Origin: Dichotomicrobium thermohalophilum
Lineage (GTDB): Bacteria > Pseudomonadota > Alphaproteobacteria > Rhizobiales > Rhodomicrobiaceae
Direction of reading: 5' to 3'
DNA length: 64,000 bases
Assembly: GCF_003550175.1 (NCBI RefSeq)
Contig: NZ_QXDF01000001.1
Coordinates: 1,326,501 to 1,390,500 of the forward strand
Shown: piece by piece, positions 24,563 through 33,296 of the stretch
Numbering within the stretch: position 1 is the stretch's first letter
How the letters are laid out: every line of letters starts with the position of its first letter
The notes under the pieces: generated by a model
Databases searched by the model: none
The model's input: the letters and a program-made list of their open reading frames with translations, nothing else
What the model was told of the DNA's origin: nothing
Position numbers and translations under genes: made by a program

Positions 24563-26850
24563 GCGCGCCGCCCGTCCCGGTCGATGCGCGCCGCGCGCGG
24601 CGTTTGAGCGTCGGTGGGCGCGTCCAGGGGGTCGGGTTTCGCCCGTTCGTTTATCGTCTGGCGCGATTGGTCGGGGTCGCGGGCTGGGTGCAAAACGCTT
24701 CCGGTCATGTGCTGATCCATGTGGAGGGGCCGCAAGCGGCGCTCGATGATTTCGCGGCGCGGCTGGTCCCCGATGCGCCGCCGCTCGCCCGGCCCGAGAT
24801 CGTGGACTGCGAGGATGCCAGCCCTGCCGGCCTCACAGACTTCGCCATCGCCGCCAGTGCGGCGGACGATGCGCCTTGCGTCAGCCTCCCGCCCGATCTG
24901 TTCGTCTGCGATGACTGCCTGCGCGAACTGGCCGATCCAAACGCGCGGCGCTACCGCTACCCCTTCATCAACTGCACGCAGTGCGGCCCGCGTTACACGA
25001 TCATCACCGGGCTGCCCTATGATCGCGCGGCGACGACGATGGTGGGTTTCCCGCTCTGCGACGATTGCCGGGCGGCGTTCGAGGACCCGGTCGACCGGCG
25101 CTTCCACGCCCAGCCGCTGGCCTGCCCGGTCTGCGGGCCGTCGCTGAGCTATGTGGAGGGCGAGACGCGGATCGGCGCGACCGAGGCGGCGCTGGCGGCC
25201 TGCGTCGCGCGGCTCAAGGCGGGCGGGATCGTCGCGGTCAAAGGGGTCGGCGGCTACCACCTGATGTGCGATGCGGGCAACGCGGAGGCCGTCGCAGCCT
25301 TGCGCGCGCGCAAGAACCGGCCGCACAAGCCGCTCGCAGTGATGTTCCCGATGACCGGCGCGGACGGGCTGGACGCAGTGCGCGCTCATCTCGCGCCGGA
25401 CGCGACGGCGGCCACGGCGTTGTGCGATCCGGTCCGGCCCATCGTGCTGACGCTGAAGCGCGCCGATGCCGCTCTCGCGCCCGGCATCGCGCCCGGGCTG
25501 GACGAGATCGGCGCGTTCCTGCCCTACAGCCCGCTGCATCACCTGCTGCTCACCGATTTTGGCGGGCCGCTGGTCGCCACTTCGGGCAATATCTCCGGCG
25601 AGCCAGTCATCACCGACGCGGCAGAGGCGGAAGGGCGGCTGGGCAGCGTGGCGGATGCCTTCCTGCACCACGACCGGCCAATCGCGCGGCCGGCGGATGA
25701 CAGCGTGATCCGGCCGATCGCCGGGCGCGCCCGCACGATCCGGCCCGGGCGGGGGCTTGCGCCGCTGGAGGTCGAGCTGCCAATGCCGTTAAATGCGCCG
25801 GTGCTGGCGACAGGCGGGCACATGAAGGCGACGCTCGCGCTTGGCTGGGGAAACCGCGCGGTGCTTTCGCCGCATATCGGCGATCTGGACAGCCCGCGCG
25901 CGCTTTCGGTTTACGAGGCTGTCGCCGCCGATCTGCCGCGGCTTTATGGCGTGCGGCCGGAGTGGATCGTCTGTGACGCGCATCCCGGCTATGCGTCGCG
26001 GCGCTGGGCGCGCGAGACGGGGCTGCCAGTAAGCGAGGTCTTCCATCATTTCGCCCACGCCTCCGCGCTGGCGGCCGAGCGGCCCGATGTGCGGCGCTGG
26101 CTGGTGCTCGCCTGGGACGGCGTCGGCTACGGCGCGGACGGCACGCTCTGGGGCGGCGAGGCCCTGGTCGGTGCGCCGGGCGGATGGAGGCGGGCCGGGT
26201 CATGGCGGCCGTTCCACCCCATCGGCGGCGATAAGGCCGGGCGCGAACCGTGGCGCAGCGCGGCGGCGCTGTGCTGGGCGGCGGGGCGGGCGTACCCGCG
26301 CGATATCGAAGGCATCGGGCTGGCAGAGGCGGCGTGGCGCAAGGGGCTGAATGCGCCGGCGACGTCCGCGGTGGGCCGGCTGTTCGATGCCGCGGCGTGC
26401 CTTGCGCTGGGGCGTGACGTGGCCAGCTTTGAAGGGCAGGGGCCGATGGAGCTGGAAGCGGCTGCGGCGGGGGAGGGGCCGGCTGTCGAGGTCCCGCTGT
26501 TCCGCGATGGTGACGGCGTGCTCCGGCTCGACTGGGCGCCGCTGCTGGATTTGTTGCTGCGCAATGATCTGAGCGTGGCCGAAAAGGCGGCGGGATTTCA
26601 TGCGTCTGTCGCGAAGGCCGCTGCCCGGCAGGTCCGGGCGCTGGCGCAAGAGGCCGAGGTCCAGGCCGTCGGGCTGACCGGCGGCGTGTTCCAGAACCGC
26701 AAGCTGGCCGAGATGCTGTCTGCCCGCCTCGCGCAAGCCGGGTTCACGGTCGTGATCCCCGCGCGCATTCCCGCCAACGACGGCGGCCTCGCCATTGGCC
26801 AGCTTGTCGAATACGCTGCGCGCCAGGCAAACGAGGCGGATGATGAGTGA
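24559..26850 (+). CDS. hypF: Carbamoyltransferase HypF
   Basis: HypF converts carbamoyl phosphate to carbamoyl-AMP and transfers the carbamoyl group to HypE for cyanide ligand synthesis. The 763-residue protein has the standard order: acylphosphatase domain (GGRVQGVGFRPFVYRLA at about residue 16), two zinc-finger motifs (CDDCLRELADP and CTQCGPRYTII, FPLCDDC, CPVCGP), a YrdC-like domain (KGVGGYHLMCDAGN, TSGNISGEP), and the C-terminal Kae1-like carbamoyltransferase domain (HHFAHASALAAE, AWDGVGYGADGTLWGGE, LTGGVFQN). All expected catalytic motifs are present. It overlaps hypD by 4 bp and hypE by 8 bp. The hyp order C-A-B-D-F-E differs from the commoner A-B-F-C-D-E. Confidence 0.97.
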   Translation: MSAPPVPVDARRARRLSVGGRVQGVGFRPFVYRLARLVGVAGWVQNASGHVLIHVEGPQAALDDFAARLVPDAPPLARPEIVDCEDASPAGLTDFAIAASAADDAPCVSLPPDLFVCDDCLRELADPNARRYRYPFINCTQCGPRYTIITGLPYDRAATTMVGFPLCDDCRAAFEDPVDRRFHAQPLACPVCGPSLSYVEGETRIGATEAALAACVARLKAGGIVAVKGVGGYHLMCDAGNAEAVAALRARKNRPHKPLAVMFPMTGADGLDAVRAHLAPDATAATALCDPVRPIVLTLKRADAALAPGIAPGLDEIGAFLPYSPLHHLLLTDFGGPLVATSGNISGEPVITDAAEAEGRLGSVADAFLHHDRPIARPADDSVIRPIAGRARTIRPGRGLAPLEVELPMPLNAPVLATGGHMKATLALGWGNRAVLSPHIGDLDSPRALSVYEAVAADLPRLYGVRPEWIVCDAHPGYASRRWARETGLPVSEVFHHFAHASALAAERPDVRRWLVLAWDGVGYGADGTLWGGEALVGAPGGWRRAGSWRPFHPIGGDKAGREPWRSAAALCWAAGRAYPRDIEGIGLAEAAWRKGLNAPATSAVGRLFDAAACLALGRDVASFEGQGPMELEAAAAGEGPAVEVPLFRDGDGVLRLDWAPLLDLLLRNDLSVAEKAAGFHASVAKAAARQVRALAQEAEVQAVGLTGGVFQNRKLAEMLSARLAQAGFTVVIPARIPANDGGLAIGQLVEYAARQANEADDE

Positions 26851-27844
26851 GGACAGGATTTCGCTGGCGCACGGCAATGGTGGCCGACTGATGCGCCAGC
26901 TCATCGAGACGCATTTCTTCGCGGCGTTCGACGAGCCGGCGCTCGCGCAGGGGCTCGACGCGACGCCCGTGCCCGCGACAGGCGGCAATCTGATGATGAC
27001 GGTGGACGGCTTCACCGTGCAGCCGCTCGAATTCCCGGGCGGCGATCTCGGCACGCTGGCGGCGAACGGCACGATCAACGATCTTGCGGTGTGCGGCGCG
27101 CGTCCGCGCTGGCTGACCTTGAGCGCCATTCTGGAGGAGGGGCTGCCGGTCGAACAGCTTGCCCGGTTGGTGCGTAGCTTTGCGGAAGCGGTGCGCGGCT
27201 CGGGCGCGACGGTGCTCGCGGGCGATACCAAGGTCGTCCCGCACGGCCAGGGCGGCGGCGCTTACCTCACCGTCACCGGGCTCGGCGAGACGGTGCGCGG
27301 CGGCCTGTCCTTCGCCGGTATCCGTCCGGGCGACAAGGTCCTGGTCAGCGGGCCGGTCGGCGATCACGGCACGGCGGTGATGCTCGCGCGGGAGGATTTC
27401 GACCTGCGCGGCGATGTGCGCTCCGACTGCGCGTCGGTGCTCGGCCTGTGCGAGGCGGCGTGGGCGCTCGATGGCCTGCGCTTCCTGCGCGATCCCACGC
27501 GCGGCGGGCTGGCGACGGTGGCCAACGAGATCGCGCAGGCGACCGGCCAGGGCATCCGCCTGTCCGAGCCTTGCATTCCGCTCCATCCGGCCACCACGAG
27601 CGTCTGCGAGATGCTGGGCTTCGACCCGTATTATCTGGCCTGCGAGGGCCGCGTCGTGGCTGTGGTCGGCCCAGAAGACGCCGGGCCCTTGCTGGAGGCG
27701 TGGCGCGCATTGCCCGAAGGCGCGCAGGCCGCCGAGATTGGCCAGGTGGCGGGCGACGCGCCGCGCGTCGTGCTGGAAACTGAGATTGGCGGCGAACGCC
27801 TGCTCGACGAGCTGGAGGACGACCCGCTGCCGCGCATCTGCTGA
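26843..27844 (+). CDS. hypE: Hydrogenase maturation protein HypE
   Basis: HypE dehydrates the carbamoyl group on its C-terminal cysteine to thiocyanate, the source of the cyanide ligands. The 333-residue protein has the PurM-like ATP-binding fold: LAHGNGGRLMRQLI at the start, FTVQPLEFPGGDLG, ANGTINDLAVCGARP, GDTKVVP and DPTRGGLATVANEIA. It ends exactly in PRIC, which places the modified Cys at the last residue as required. ATG 26843 overlaps the hypF stop region by 8 bp; an ATG one codon earlier is equally possible. It is the last gene of the hyp operon. Confidence 0.96.
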   Translation: MSEDRISLAHGNGGRLMRQLIETHFFAAFDEPALAQGLDATPVPATGGNLMMTVDGFTVQPLEFPGGDLGTLAANGTINDLAVCGARPRWLTLSAILEEGLPVEQLARLVRSFAEAVRGSGATVLAGDTKVVPHGQGGGAYLTVTGLGETVRGGLSFAGIRPGDKVLVSGPVGDHGTAVMLAREDFDLRGDVRSDCASVLGLCEAAWALDGLRFLRDPTRGGLATVANEIAQATGQGIRLSEPCIPLHPATTSVCEMLGFDPYYLACEGRVVAVVGPEDAGPLLEAWRALPEGAQAAEIGQVAGDAPRVVLETEIGGERLLDELEDDPLPRIC

Positions 27845-27909
27845 TTGCATGGGCCGGCGTGCGGGCGATAATGGCGCGATAATGAAAACCGCGCCGGGGA
27901 GGACGCGCC

Positions 27910-29295
27910 ATGGATAACATCACAGAAACGCTGGCGGGCTTCGCCGCCGACCTCACCTTCGACGCGCTGCCCGGCGAGGTGGCTGACCGCGCCAAGCTGC
28001 TGATGCTCGATACGGTCGGGATCATTGTACGGGCGCGGCATGACGCGGAGTCGACGCCGTCGATGGTCCGCGCGGTCGAGCGCATGGGCTTGCGCGGGGA
28101 CTGCACCGTGTTCGGGGACGCGGCCCGATACGCGCCGCCCGCCGCCGCGCTATTGAACGGCGCGCTGGCGCATTCGCTTGATTTCGACGACACGCACGCC
28201 GCCGGCTCGATCCATTCCTCCGCGCCGATCTTCCCGGCGGCCTTCGCGGCCGCGGAGATGACGGGCGCTAGCGGGCGCGAGCTGATCGCAGCGGTCGTGG
28301 CGGGCTATGAAATCCAGATCCGCCTGTCGCTGGCGCTCGGCCCGTCCGACCATTACGCGCGCGGCTTCCACCCCACGGCGACCTGCGGCGTGTTCGGCGC
28401 GGCGGCGGCCGCGGGCAAGCTGCTCGGGCTGGACCGGGCTGGGCTGGTCTCGACCTTTGGCATCGCGCTGTCGCAGGCGGCTGGCTCCATGCAGTTTCTC
28501 GATAACGGCGCGTGGACGAAGCGCAGCCATGTGGGGCAGGCGGCGCAGAATGGGCTGATGGCCGCCATGCTCGCGAGCGAGGGCTATCGTGGGCCGACGG
28601 GCGCGTTCGAGGGCAAGGCTGGCTTCCTGAGCGCCTACGCGCCCGCGCCGGACCCTGCCAAGGCCGTCGCCGGGCTGGGCGAGCGTTGGGAGACGATGCG
28701 GCTGGCGGTGAAGCCCTATCCGAGCTGCCGCTATTCGCATGCAGCAATGGATGCGATCGCCGCCCTCCGGGCCGAACACGCCATCGCGCCAGAGGAGGTC
28801 GAGGCGATCACGATCGGCCTGCCGCGCGTGGGGCTCAACATTATCGGCGAGCCGCTGGCGGCGAAGCAGGCGCCGGAAAACATCGTGGACGGGCAGTTCT
28901 CGATGCCGTTCTGCGCAGGCGTCGTGCTGCGCGAGGGCCGGCTGGACTGGGACGATTATCCGCGCCACCTGGCCGATGCGGACACGCTCGCGCTGTGCCG
29001 TCGGGTGGACTGCGTGGTGGACGCGGACGCCGAGGCGGCGCTGCCCGCGAATATGGCCGGCAAGGCCACGATCACGACGCCGCGCGGGCGTTTCGAGCGG
29101 TTCGTGGAGGTGCCGCGCGGTGAGCCGGATAATTTCCTGAGCGAAGACGAATTCCGCGCCAAGTTCCGCGCGCTCGCGGCGCCGTATCTCGGCGATGAGA
29201 CCGAGCGCTTCGCGCAGAAGCTGCTAGCGCTTGATAGCTTGGGCAATATCCGCGCGCTGGTGGCAGAAAACCGCCTCAAAGCCGCTTACGCATGA
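27910..29295 (+). CDS. MmgE/PrpD family protein
   Basis: The 461-residue protein belongs to the 2-methylcitrate dehydratase/aconitate decarboxylase-like family (MmgE/PrpD). Typical segments include LMLDTVGIIVRARHDA, LNGALAHSLDFDDTHAAGSIHSSAP (the region with the catalytic His and Asp residues), FHPTATCGVFGAAAAA and KPYPSCRYSHAAMDAI. Many members act on unknown small carboxylic acids and this one has no prp neighbours, so no substrate is proposed. It starts at ATG 27910 behind a GGGAGGA site. It follows hypE by 65 bp but is unrelated to hydrogenase function. Its 3' end overlaps the convergent acetyltransferase gene by 20 bp. Confidence 0.88.
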   Translation: MDNITETLAGFAADLTFDALPGEVADRAKLLMLDTVGIIVRARHDAESTPSMVRAVERMGLRGDCTVFGDAARYAPPAAALLNGALAHSLDFDDTHAAGSIHSSAPIFPAAFAAAEMTGASGRELIAAVVAGYEIQIRLSLALGPSDHYARGFHPTATCGVFGAAAAAGKLLGLDRAGLVSTFGIALSQAAGSMQFLDNGAWTKRSHVGQAAQNGLMAAMLASEGYRGPTGAFEGKAGFLSAYAPAPDPAKAVAGLGERWETMRLAVKPYPSCRYSHAAMDAIAALRAEHAIAPEEVEAITIGLPRVGLNIIGEPLAAKQAPENIVDGQFSMPFCAGVVLREGRLDWDDYPRHLADADTLALCRRVDCVVDADAEAALPANMAGKATITTPRGRFERFVEVPRGEPDNFLSEDEFRAKFRALAAPYLGDETERFAQKLLALDSLGNIRALVAENRLKAAYA

Positions 29296-29710
29296 AAGCG
29301 GCATCTCCGGGGCACAAGCTGGAAAACTGCTGTGTTGCCGCGATCTCTGGCGGCGCCTCGCCCCTGTCGATCTCCGCGAAGCCGAGGGCGCGAAAATAGC
29401 CTGCCGCGCTCTCCGTCAAAAGGTATAGCGCATCCATCTCCGCGTCCCGCGCGCGTTCAAAAGCAAAGTGGCAGAGCCGGCCCGCCAGGCCGTTTCCACG
29501 CCAGGCCGGCCCCACGACCAGTGAGCGCAGAAGTCCGGCGCGCCCCGCGTGTTCCAGACCGACGCTTCCGACAAGCTGACCGTGATGCGCCGCGCCCCAG
29601 AGCAAGACTTGCGGCTCGGCAAGATCATCCGTGGGCAGGCCCGCATCGCTCAGCAGGCGGCGTATGATGTCCATCTCGCAGGACTGCGGCGTGATCGGCA
29701 GGATCTGCAT
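29276..29710 (-). CDS. GNAT acetyltransferase, ArsN2-like
   Basis: The 144-residue protein has a GNAT fold with the acetyl-CoA loop GPAWRGNGLAGRL (about residue 68). The C-terminal part, LYLLTESAAGYFRALGFAEIDRGEAPPEI followed by TQQFSSLCPGDAAFM in shorter pieces, strongly resembles ArsN2 proteins encoded in arsenic resistance operons, which acetylate organoarsenicals or related compounds. No ars gene is nearby, so arsenic detoxification is only an inference. ATG 29710 is chosen because GAGAGGTG lies upstream and MQILPITP suits the first strand. It lies 14 bp after the DMT transporter on the same strand and overlaps the convergent MmgE/PrpD gene by 20 bp. Confidence 0.75.
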   Translation of the reverse strand: MQILPITPQSCEMDIIRRLLSDAGLPTDDLAEPQVLLWGAAHHGQLVGSVGLEHAGRAGLLRSLVVGPAWRGNGLAGRLCHFAFERARDAEMDALYLLTESAAGYFRALGFAEIDRGEAPPEIAATQQFSSLCPGDAAFMRKRL

Positions 29711-29724
29711 CCCTAGCACCTCTC

Positions 29725-30648
29725 TCACTTCGGCGGTGCGATCGGCTCTGGCGTGCCTTTCACCTGCCGCTCGCGGTAGATCAGGTAGAGCCCCGCACCG
29801 ACAATGATGAGCCCGCCCGCGAGCGTCCACGCGCTCGGCACGTCGCCGAACACCACGTATTGCAGCGCCGTCACGGAGATCAGCCCGAAATAGACGAAGG
29901 GCGCCAGTACCGGCGAGGGCGTGTTGCGATGGGCCAGGATCAGCAGCCAGTGCCCCAGACCGCCCCAGAAGCCGAGCGAGAGCAGCAGCAGCCAGGTGAA
30001 GGCATCCGATGGCCACTGCCAGTTGTAAAGCGCAAACGGCGCCATTCCCAGCACGCCCGCGAGCGGTGAGTAGACCAGCGTCGTGCGCCAGGTGTCATGA
30101 TGGGCAAGGTAGCGCGTCGAGATATTGTAGAGCGCGTAGGTCGTCACCGCGCCGAACGAAAACAGGATCGCCCAATGGACGCCGCCGAAGCCGGGGCGCA
30201 CCACGAACAGCACGCCGATGAAGCCGGTGCATATCGCCAGGAAGCGCCGCCAGCCGACCCATTCGCCGAGCAGCGGTCCGGCCAGCGCGGCAATGAGCAG
30301 CGGGCCGAGGAAGAAGATCGTCACCGTCTGGTCAAGTTGAAGGTAGAGCAGGGCGGCGAAGTTGAAGGCGGTCGTAAGGAACAGGAAGGTGCTGCGCAGC
30401 CACTGCAGGCCGGGCCGGTTGGCCCGCAGCGCCTCGATGAACACCGCCGGGCCGACGGCGGCCAGTGCGAAGGGCAGGTGCATGAGGAAGCGGGTCCACA
30501 CCACCTGCGTGACCGGCAGACCGGCGACGGTCGTGAGGTATTTCGCGGTCGTGTCCAGCGCGCCGAACAGCGTGACGGTGCAGCACATCAGGGCGATGTC
30601 GCGCAGGCGCTGGGCGCTGTCGGCCTCGGTGGCTGGGGCCTGGAGCAT
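29725..30648 (-). CDS. DMT superfamily (EamA) transporter
   Basis: The 307-residue inner-membrane protein shows ten hydrophobic segments arranged as two EamA repeats of five helices. The first repeat contains MCCTVTLFGALDTTAKYL and FLTTAFNFAALLYLQLDQTVTIFFLGPLLIAALAGPLLGEWVGWRRF in pieces; the second repeat ends in AWTLAGGLIIVGAGLYLIYRER. Members export amino acids, nucleotides or other metabolites, and substrate cannot be predicted here. ATG 30648 is the start. It is probably co-transcribed with the acetyltransferase gene 14 bp downstream. Confidence 0.88.
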   Translation of the reverse strand: MLQAPATEADSAQRLRDIALMCCTVTLFGALDTTAKYLTTVAGLPVTQVVWTRFLMHLPFALAAVGPAVFIEALRANRPGLQWLRSTFLFLTTAFNFAALLYLQLDQTVTIFFLGPLLIAALAGPLLGEWVGWRRFLAICTGFIGVLFVVRPGFGGVHWAILFSFGAVTTYALYNISTRYLAHHDTWRTTLVYSPLAGVLGMAPFALYNWQWPSDAFTWLLLLSLGFWGGLGHWLLILAHRNTPSPVLAPFVYFGLISVTALQYVVFGDVPSAWTLAGGLIIVGAGLYLIYRERQVKGTPEPIAPPK

Positions 30649-30819
30649 TCGGCGTCCTTCAAGGGTGGCGCACGGAGCCGGCGCCGCGGCTTGGGCGCGC
30701 TGGCCGGCGGAACGACGAGGCTTAAACGGTGAGGGCGGGGGCGGGCGGCGTCAACCCCGGGGCAGCGCATGGGAGAGTTGCACCGCACGAACGGATTATG
30801 CTTCGCGGAAGCTCCGAGA

Positions 30820-30895
30820 TGGTGCCCAGGGGCGGAATCGAACCACCGACACTGCGATTTTCAGTCGCATGCTCTACCAACTGAGCTACCTGGGC
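30820..30895 (-). tRNA. tRNA-Phe (GAA), CCA encoded
   Basis: The minus strand folds into a complete 76-nt tRNA: acceptor GCCCAGG/CCTGGGC, D-arm GCTCAGTTGGTAGAGC, anticodon stem TGCGA/TCGCA with loop CTGAAAA (anticodon GAA), T-arm with GGTTCGATTCC, discriminator A and genomically encoded CCA. It stands alone between the DMT transporter and the DUF3775 gene. Confidence 0.98.
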
Positions 30896-31031
30896 GCAAA
30901 GGACGGGCAGGCAGGATGGCAAGCTCACGAACACCACAAAATGCATGGCGATCGACCGATGGCCTGCTATGTCCCCAGCTTTGTAGGAAATCCGGGCCGC
31001 GCTGTCCAGCCCGAAAGCCCCGGCCCGCCTC

Positions 31032-31445
31032 CTACATGATGTCGCTTTCCACCTCGTCCACGTTCACGCCCATCTTCGACAGGCCCTCTTCCAGGAAATC
31101 GGGCAGAAGCGGGATGCCGAGCAGATAGTTCTCCGTGGGCGTGGTGTCCTCGCTCTTGGCGACGTTCACAGCCTCTTCGAAGTCCGCCGGGTCGTAGGTG
31201 CCGCGGCCAACCCACACCAGCGCGACGAGCCGGGCCTTCTCGTCCTCGTTGAGGCCGCCGATGAACTCGGACAACTCCGTGCGGGTGGCGTCTTCGGAGA
31301 CGTTCGAGATATCCTCGAGGATGGACTGGTTGTCGTAATCGGTGAAGCCGCTCGGGTCCGCGTCCTGCCAGGGCTGGGTTTTCACGTCCCATTCGCGGGC
31401 CTTGAGAATGATGTAGGCGACTTTATTGGTCGAAATTCCAAGCAT
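31032..31445 (-). CDS. DUF3775 domain protein
   Basis: The 137-residue soluble acidic protein matches the DUF3775 family, known to me only from alphaproteobacteria. Family-like segments are GISTNKVAYIILKAREWDVK at the start, ELSEFIGGLNEDEKARLVALVWVGRGTYD (here given in two parts) in the middle, and NYLLGIPLLPDFLEEGLS near the end. No catalytic motif or membrane segment is visible, and no function is known to me. ATG 31445 is the start. The gene stands between tRNA-Phe and the nitroreductase gene, divergent from the latter. Confidence 0.85.
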   Translation of the reverse strand: MLGISTNKVAYIILKAREWDVKTQPWQDADPSGFTDYDNQSILEDISNVSEDATRTELSEFIGGLNEDEKARLVALVWVGRGTYDPADFEEAVNVAKSEDTTPTENYLLGIPLLPDFLEEGLSKMGVNVDEVESDIM

Positions 31446-31562
31446 GTTGAGACATCCTTCTGGCCCCGTCCGCTCACCCGTTCATTGGTCGATGGTAGTC
31501 TTTTGGCCACGGGGTTCAACATCAAATTCCGGGCGGCGGCGTCGGACGGCAGAGGTGATCGA

Positions 31563-32417
31563 ATGGCGAAGGCGGGGAACTGGACGGCAGTGAAGGCAGC
31601 GCTCACGCGCCGCTTCGGCGCTGCGGCCGAGCGGCTGACGGACGCGGTGGCCGGAGAGCCCCCTGCGCTGTGGCAGGCGCTGGCGTCGCGCGGTTCGGTG
31701 CGCGCGTTCCGCGATCCGCCCCCGACGGCCGAAGAGCTTCACATGATCGCCGCGCTGGCGCTCGCCGCGCCGACGAAGAGCGACCTGCAGCAGCGCGACA
31801 TCGTCCTCGTGACCGAGCCGGACCAGCGCGACGCGCTCGCCGCGCTGGTGTCTGAGCAGGCCTGGACGGCTGGCGCGCCGGCCTTCGCCGTGATCTGCGC
31901 GAACCATCGCCGCCAGCGGCTCATCCACGAGCTGCGCGGGCGCGAATTCGTCAACGACCATCTGGATGCGTTCTTCAACGCCAGCGTCGATGCGGGGATT
32001 GTGCTCGCGGCCTTCGTGCTCGCGGCGGAGGCTTACGGCTTCGGCGTCTGCCCAATCAGCGCGATCCGCAACCGCGCGCAGGAAGCGAGCGACCTGCTCG
32101 GCCTGCCGGATCACGTATTTCCGGTCGCGGCGCTTGCCGTGGGGCGGCCGGCTGAGGAACCGGAGATCAGCCTGCGCCTGCCGTTGAACGCGACCATCCA
32201 CGACGGCCGCTTCGATGACACGGGCCAGCGCCAGGCGATCACGGCTTACGACGCCCGCCGTGCCGCCGAACAGCCTTACGCCCGCCAGCGTCGCGCGCGC
32301 GAGTTGGGCGAGGCGGAGCCCTATACATGGTCAGAGGACAAGGCCCGGCAGTATAACCTTCCGGAGCGTGCGGACTTCGGCGCGTTCATCCGCGCCAAGG
32401 GCTTCAAGCTGGATTGA
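31563..32417 (+). CDS. Nitroreductase family FMN oxidoreductase
   Basis: The 284-residue protein is a flavin-dependent NAD(P)H oxidoreductase of the nitroreductase superfamily. The FMN phosphate-binding start RGSVRAFRDPPPT and the TKSDLQQRDIVLV loop are visible, as are DAGIVLAAFVLAAEAYGFGVCPIS and the LPDHVFPVAALAVGRPAEEPE motif. ATG 31563 is chosen because GAGGTG lies just upstream and the preceding in-frame residues from 31485 are not family-like. The natural substrate is unknown; family members reduce nitroaromatics, quinones or flavins. The roughly 50-residue N-terminal helix before the FMN motif is longer than in many members. Confidence 0.88.
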   Translation: MAKAGNWTAVKAALTRRFGAAAERLTDAVAGEPPALWQALASRGSVRAFRDPPPTAEELHMIAALALAAPTKSDLQQRDIVLVTEPDQRDALAALVSEQAWTAGAPAFAVICANHRRQRLIHELRGREFVNDHLDAFFNASVDAGIVLAAFVLAAEAYGFGVCPISAIRNRAQEASDLLGLPDHVFPVAALAVGRPAEEPEISLRLPLNATIHDGRFDDTGQRQAITAYDARRAAEQPYARQRRARELGEAEPYTWSEDKARQYNLPERADFGAFIRAKGFKLD

Positions 32418-32424
32418 TTGCCCC

Positions 32425-32452
32425 TTCATTGCGAGGCCGCAAGGCCAGGTTT
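32425..32452. repeat. Half copy of an interspersed palindromic repeat
   Basis: The sequence around TTCATTGCGAGGCCGCAAGG, just after the nitroreductase stop, resembles the reverse complement of the right arm of the element at 34113-34192 (CCTGCGGGCCTCGCGATGAC). It looks like a solo arm of the same repeat family. Confidence 0.5.
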
Positions 32453-32461
32453 TCTTTGCTT

Positions 32462-32564
32462 CCGGCGGACATCCGTCCGCCGGTTCCGGCCCAACGGACC
32501 GGCCGCCAGTGGTCGCTTCGCGCCCGTCTTCGACTCCGGCGGCTCAGCGCGGCAGAGCCGCGCT
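32462..32564. repeat. Two perfect hairpins in a non-coding spacer
   Basis: CCGGCGGAC and GTCCGCCGG (32462-32470, 32475-32483) form a perfect nine-pair stem with a four-base loop; AGCGCGGC and GCCGCGCT (32546-32553, 32557-32564) form an eight-pair stem with a three-base loop. They lie between the convergent nitroreductase and HNH genes, and neither is followed by a T-run. They may be bidirectional termination or mRNA-protecting structures, or parts of repeated palindromic elements. Confidence 0.55.
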
Positions 32565-32594
32565 GGAGAGCGTGACGTTGGCGCTGATCCGGCT

Positions 32595-33173
32595 TTACGG
32601 CTCCAGCTCGGTATCCCAGTAGAGATAGTCCAGCCAGCTCTCGTGCAGGTAATTCGGTGGGAACGCGCGGCCATTGCGGTGCAGCTCATGCACGGTCGGG
32701 CGATAGGGCATCTGCGCCGGCCACATCTTCGCCTTTTCCGGCATCTTGCCGCCCTTGCGCAGGTTGCAGGGGGCGCAGGCGGTCGTCACGTTGTCCCAGC
32801 GCGTCAGGCCGCCCTTGGAGCGCGGGATCAGATGATCGAAGGTCAGGTCCTCGGTGTCGCCGCAATACTGGCAGGAGAACTTGTCGCGGAGAAAAACGTT
32901 GAAGCGGGTGAAAGCGGGGTAGAGGGCAGGGCGGACATATTGCTTGAGAGAAACCACGCTGGGCAGGTTCATCTCGAAGCTCGGACTTCGCACCACCCTG
33001 TCGTAGGTGGAGACAATGTTCACCCTGTCGAGAAAGACGGCTTTCACCGTGTCCTGCCAGCTCCAGAGCGAAAGAGGGTAGTAGCTCAGGGGCCGGAAAT
33101 CGGCGTTGAGGACAAGGGCCGGGCACATCCCCGGCGAGACGGCTGCGGCGGCGTTCACGTTTTCCCTTCCCAT
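32595..33173 (-). CDS. HNH endonuclease family protein
   Basis: The 192-residue protein has an HNH nuclease domain in its middle: CQYCGDTEDLTFDHLIPRSKGG, written here as the zinc pair CQYC, the catalytic DHLIPRSKGG and the N-side WDNVTTACAPCN with the second zinc pair. The N-terminal part (ALVLNADFRPLSYYPLSLWSW) is typical of a conserved, stand-alone alphaproteobacterial HNH family often near housekeeping genes. Biological role is unknown; it is not obviously part of a restriction or phage system here. ATG 33173 is preferred; a TTG at 33197 would add eight residues. A TATAGT sequence on the minus strand near 33233-33238 may be its -10 box. Confidence 0.85.
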   Translation of the reverse strand: MGRENVNAAAAVSPGMCPALVLNADFRPLSYYPLSLWSWQDTVKAVFLDRVNIVSTYDRVVRSPSFEMNLPSVVSLKQYVRPALYPAFTRFNVFLRDKFSCQYCGDTEDLTFDHLIPRSKGGLTRWDNVTTACAPCNLRKGGKMPEKAKMWPAQMPYRPTVHELHRNGRAFPPNYLHESWLDYLYWDTELEP

Positions 33174-33296
33174 GGTTCCCGGTGCCCGGGTGCCCAAAGT
33201 ACGCTGGCTTACGTGCTCCGAGTTAGAGAGATACTATAACCCTATGTCAGTTCTGTGAAGCCTGTTCACAAGTGCTCTTGTCGCAGGATCAAACGC

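Noticed and set aside
30722-30946. Open frame on the minus strand encoding QVAQLVEHATENRS and following residues
   Set aside because: It is a read-through of the tRNA-Phe gene, a common false protein prediction.
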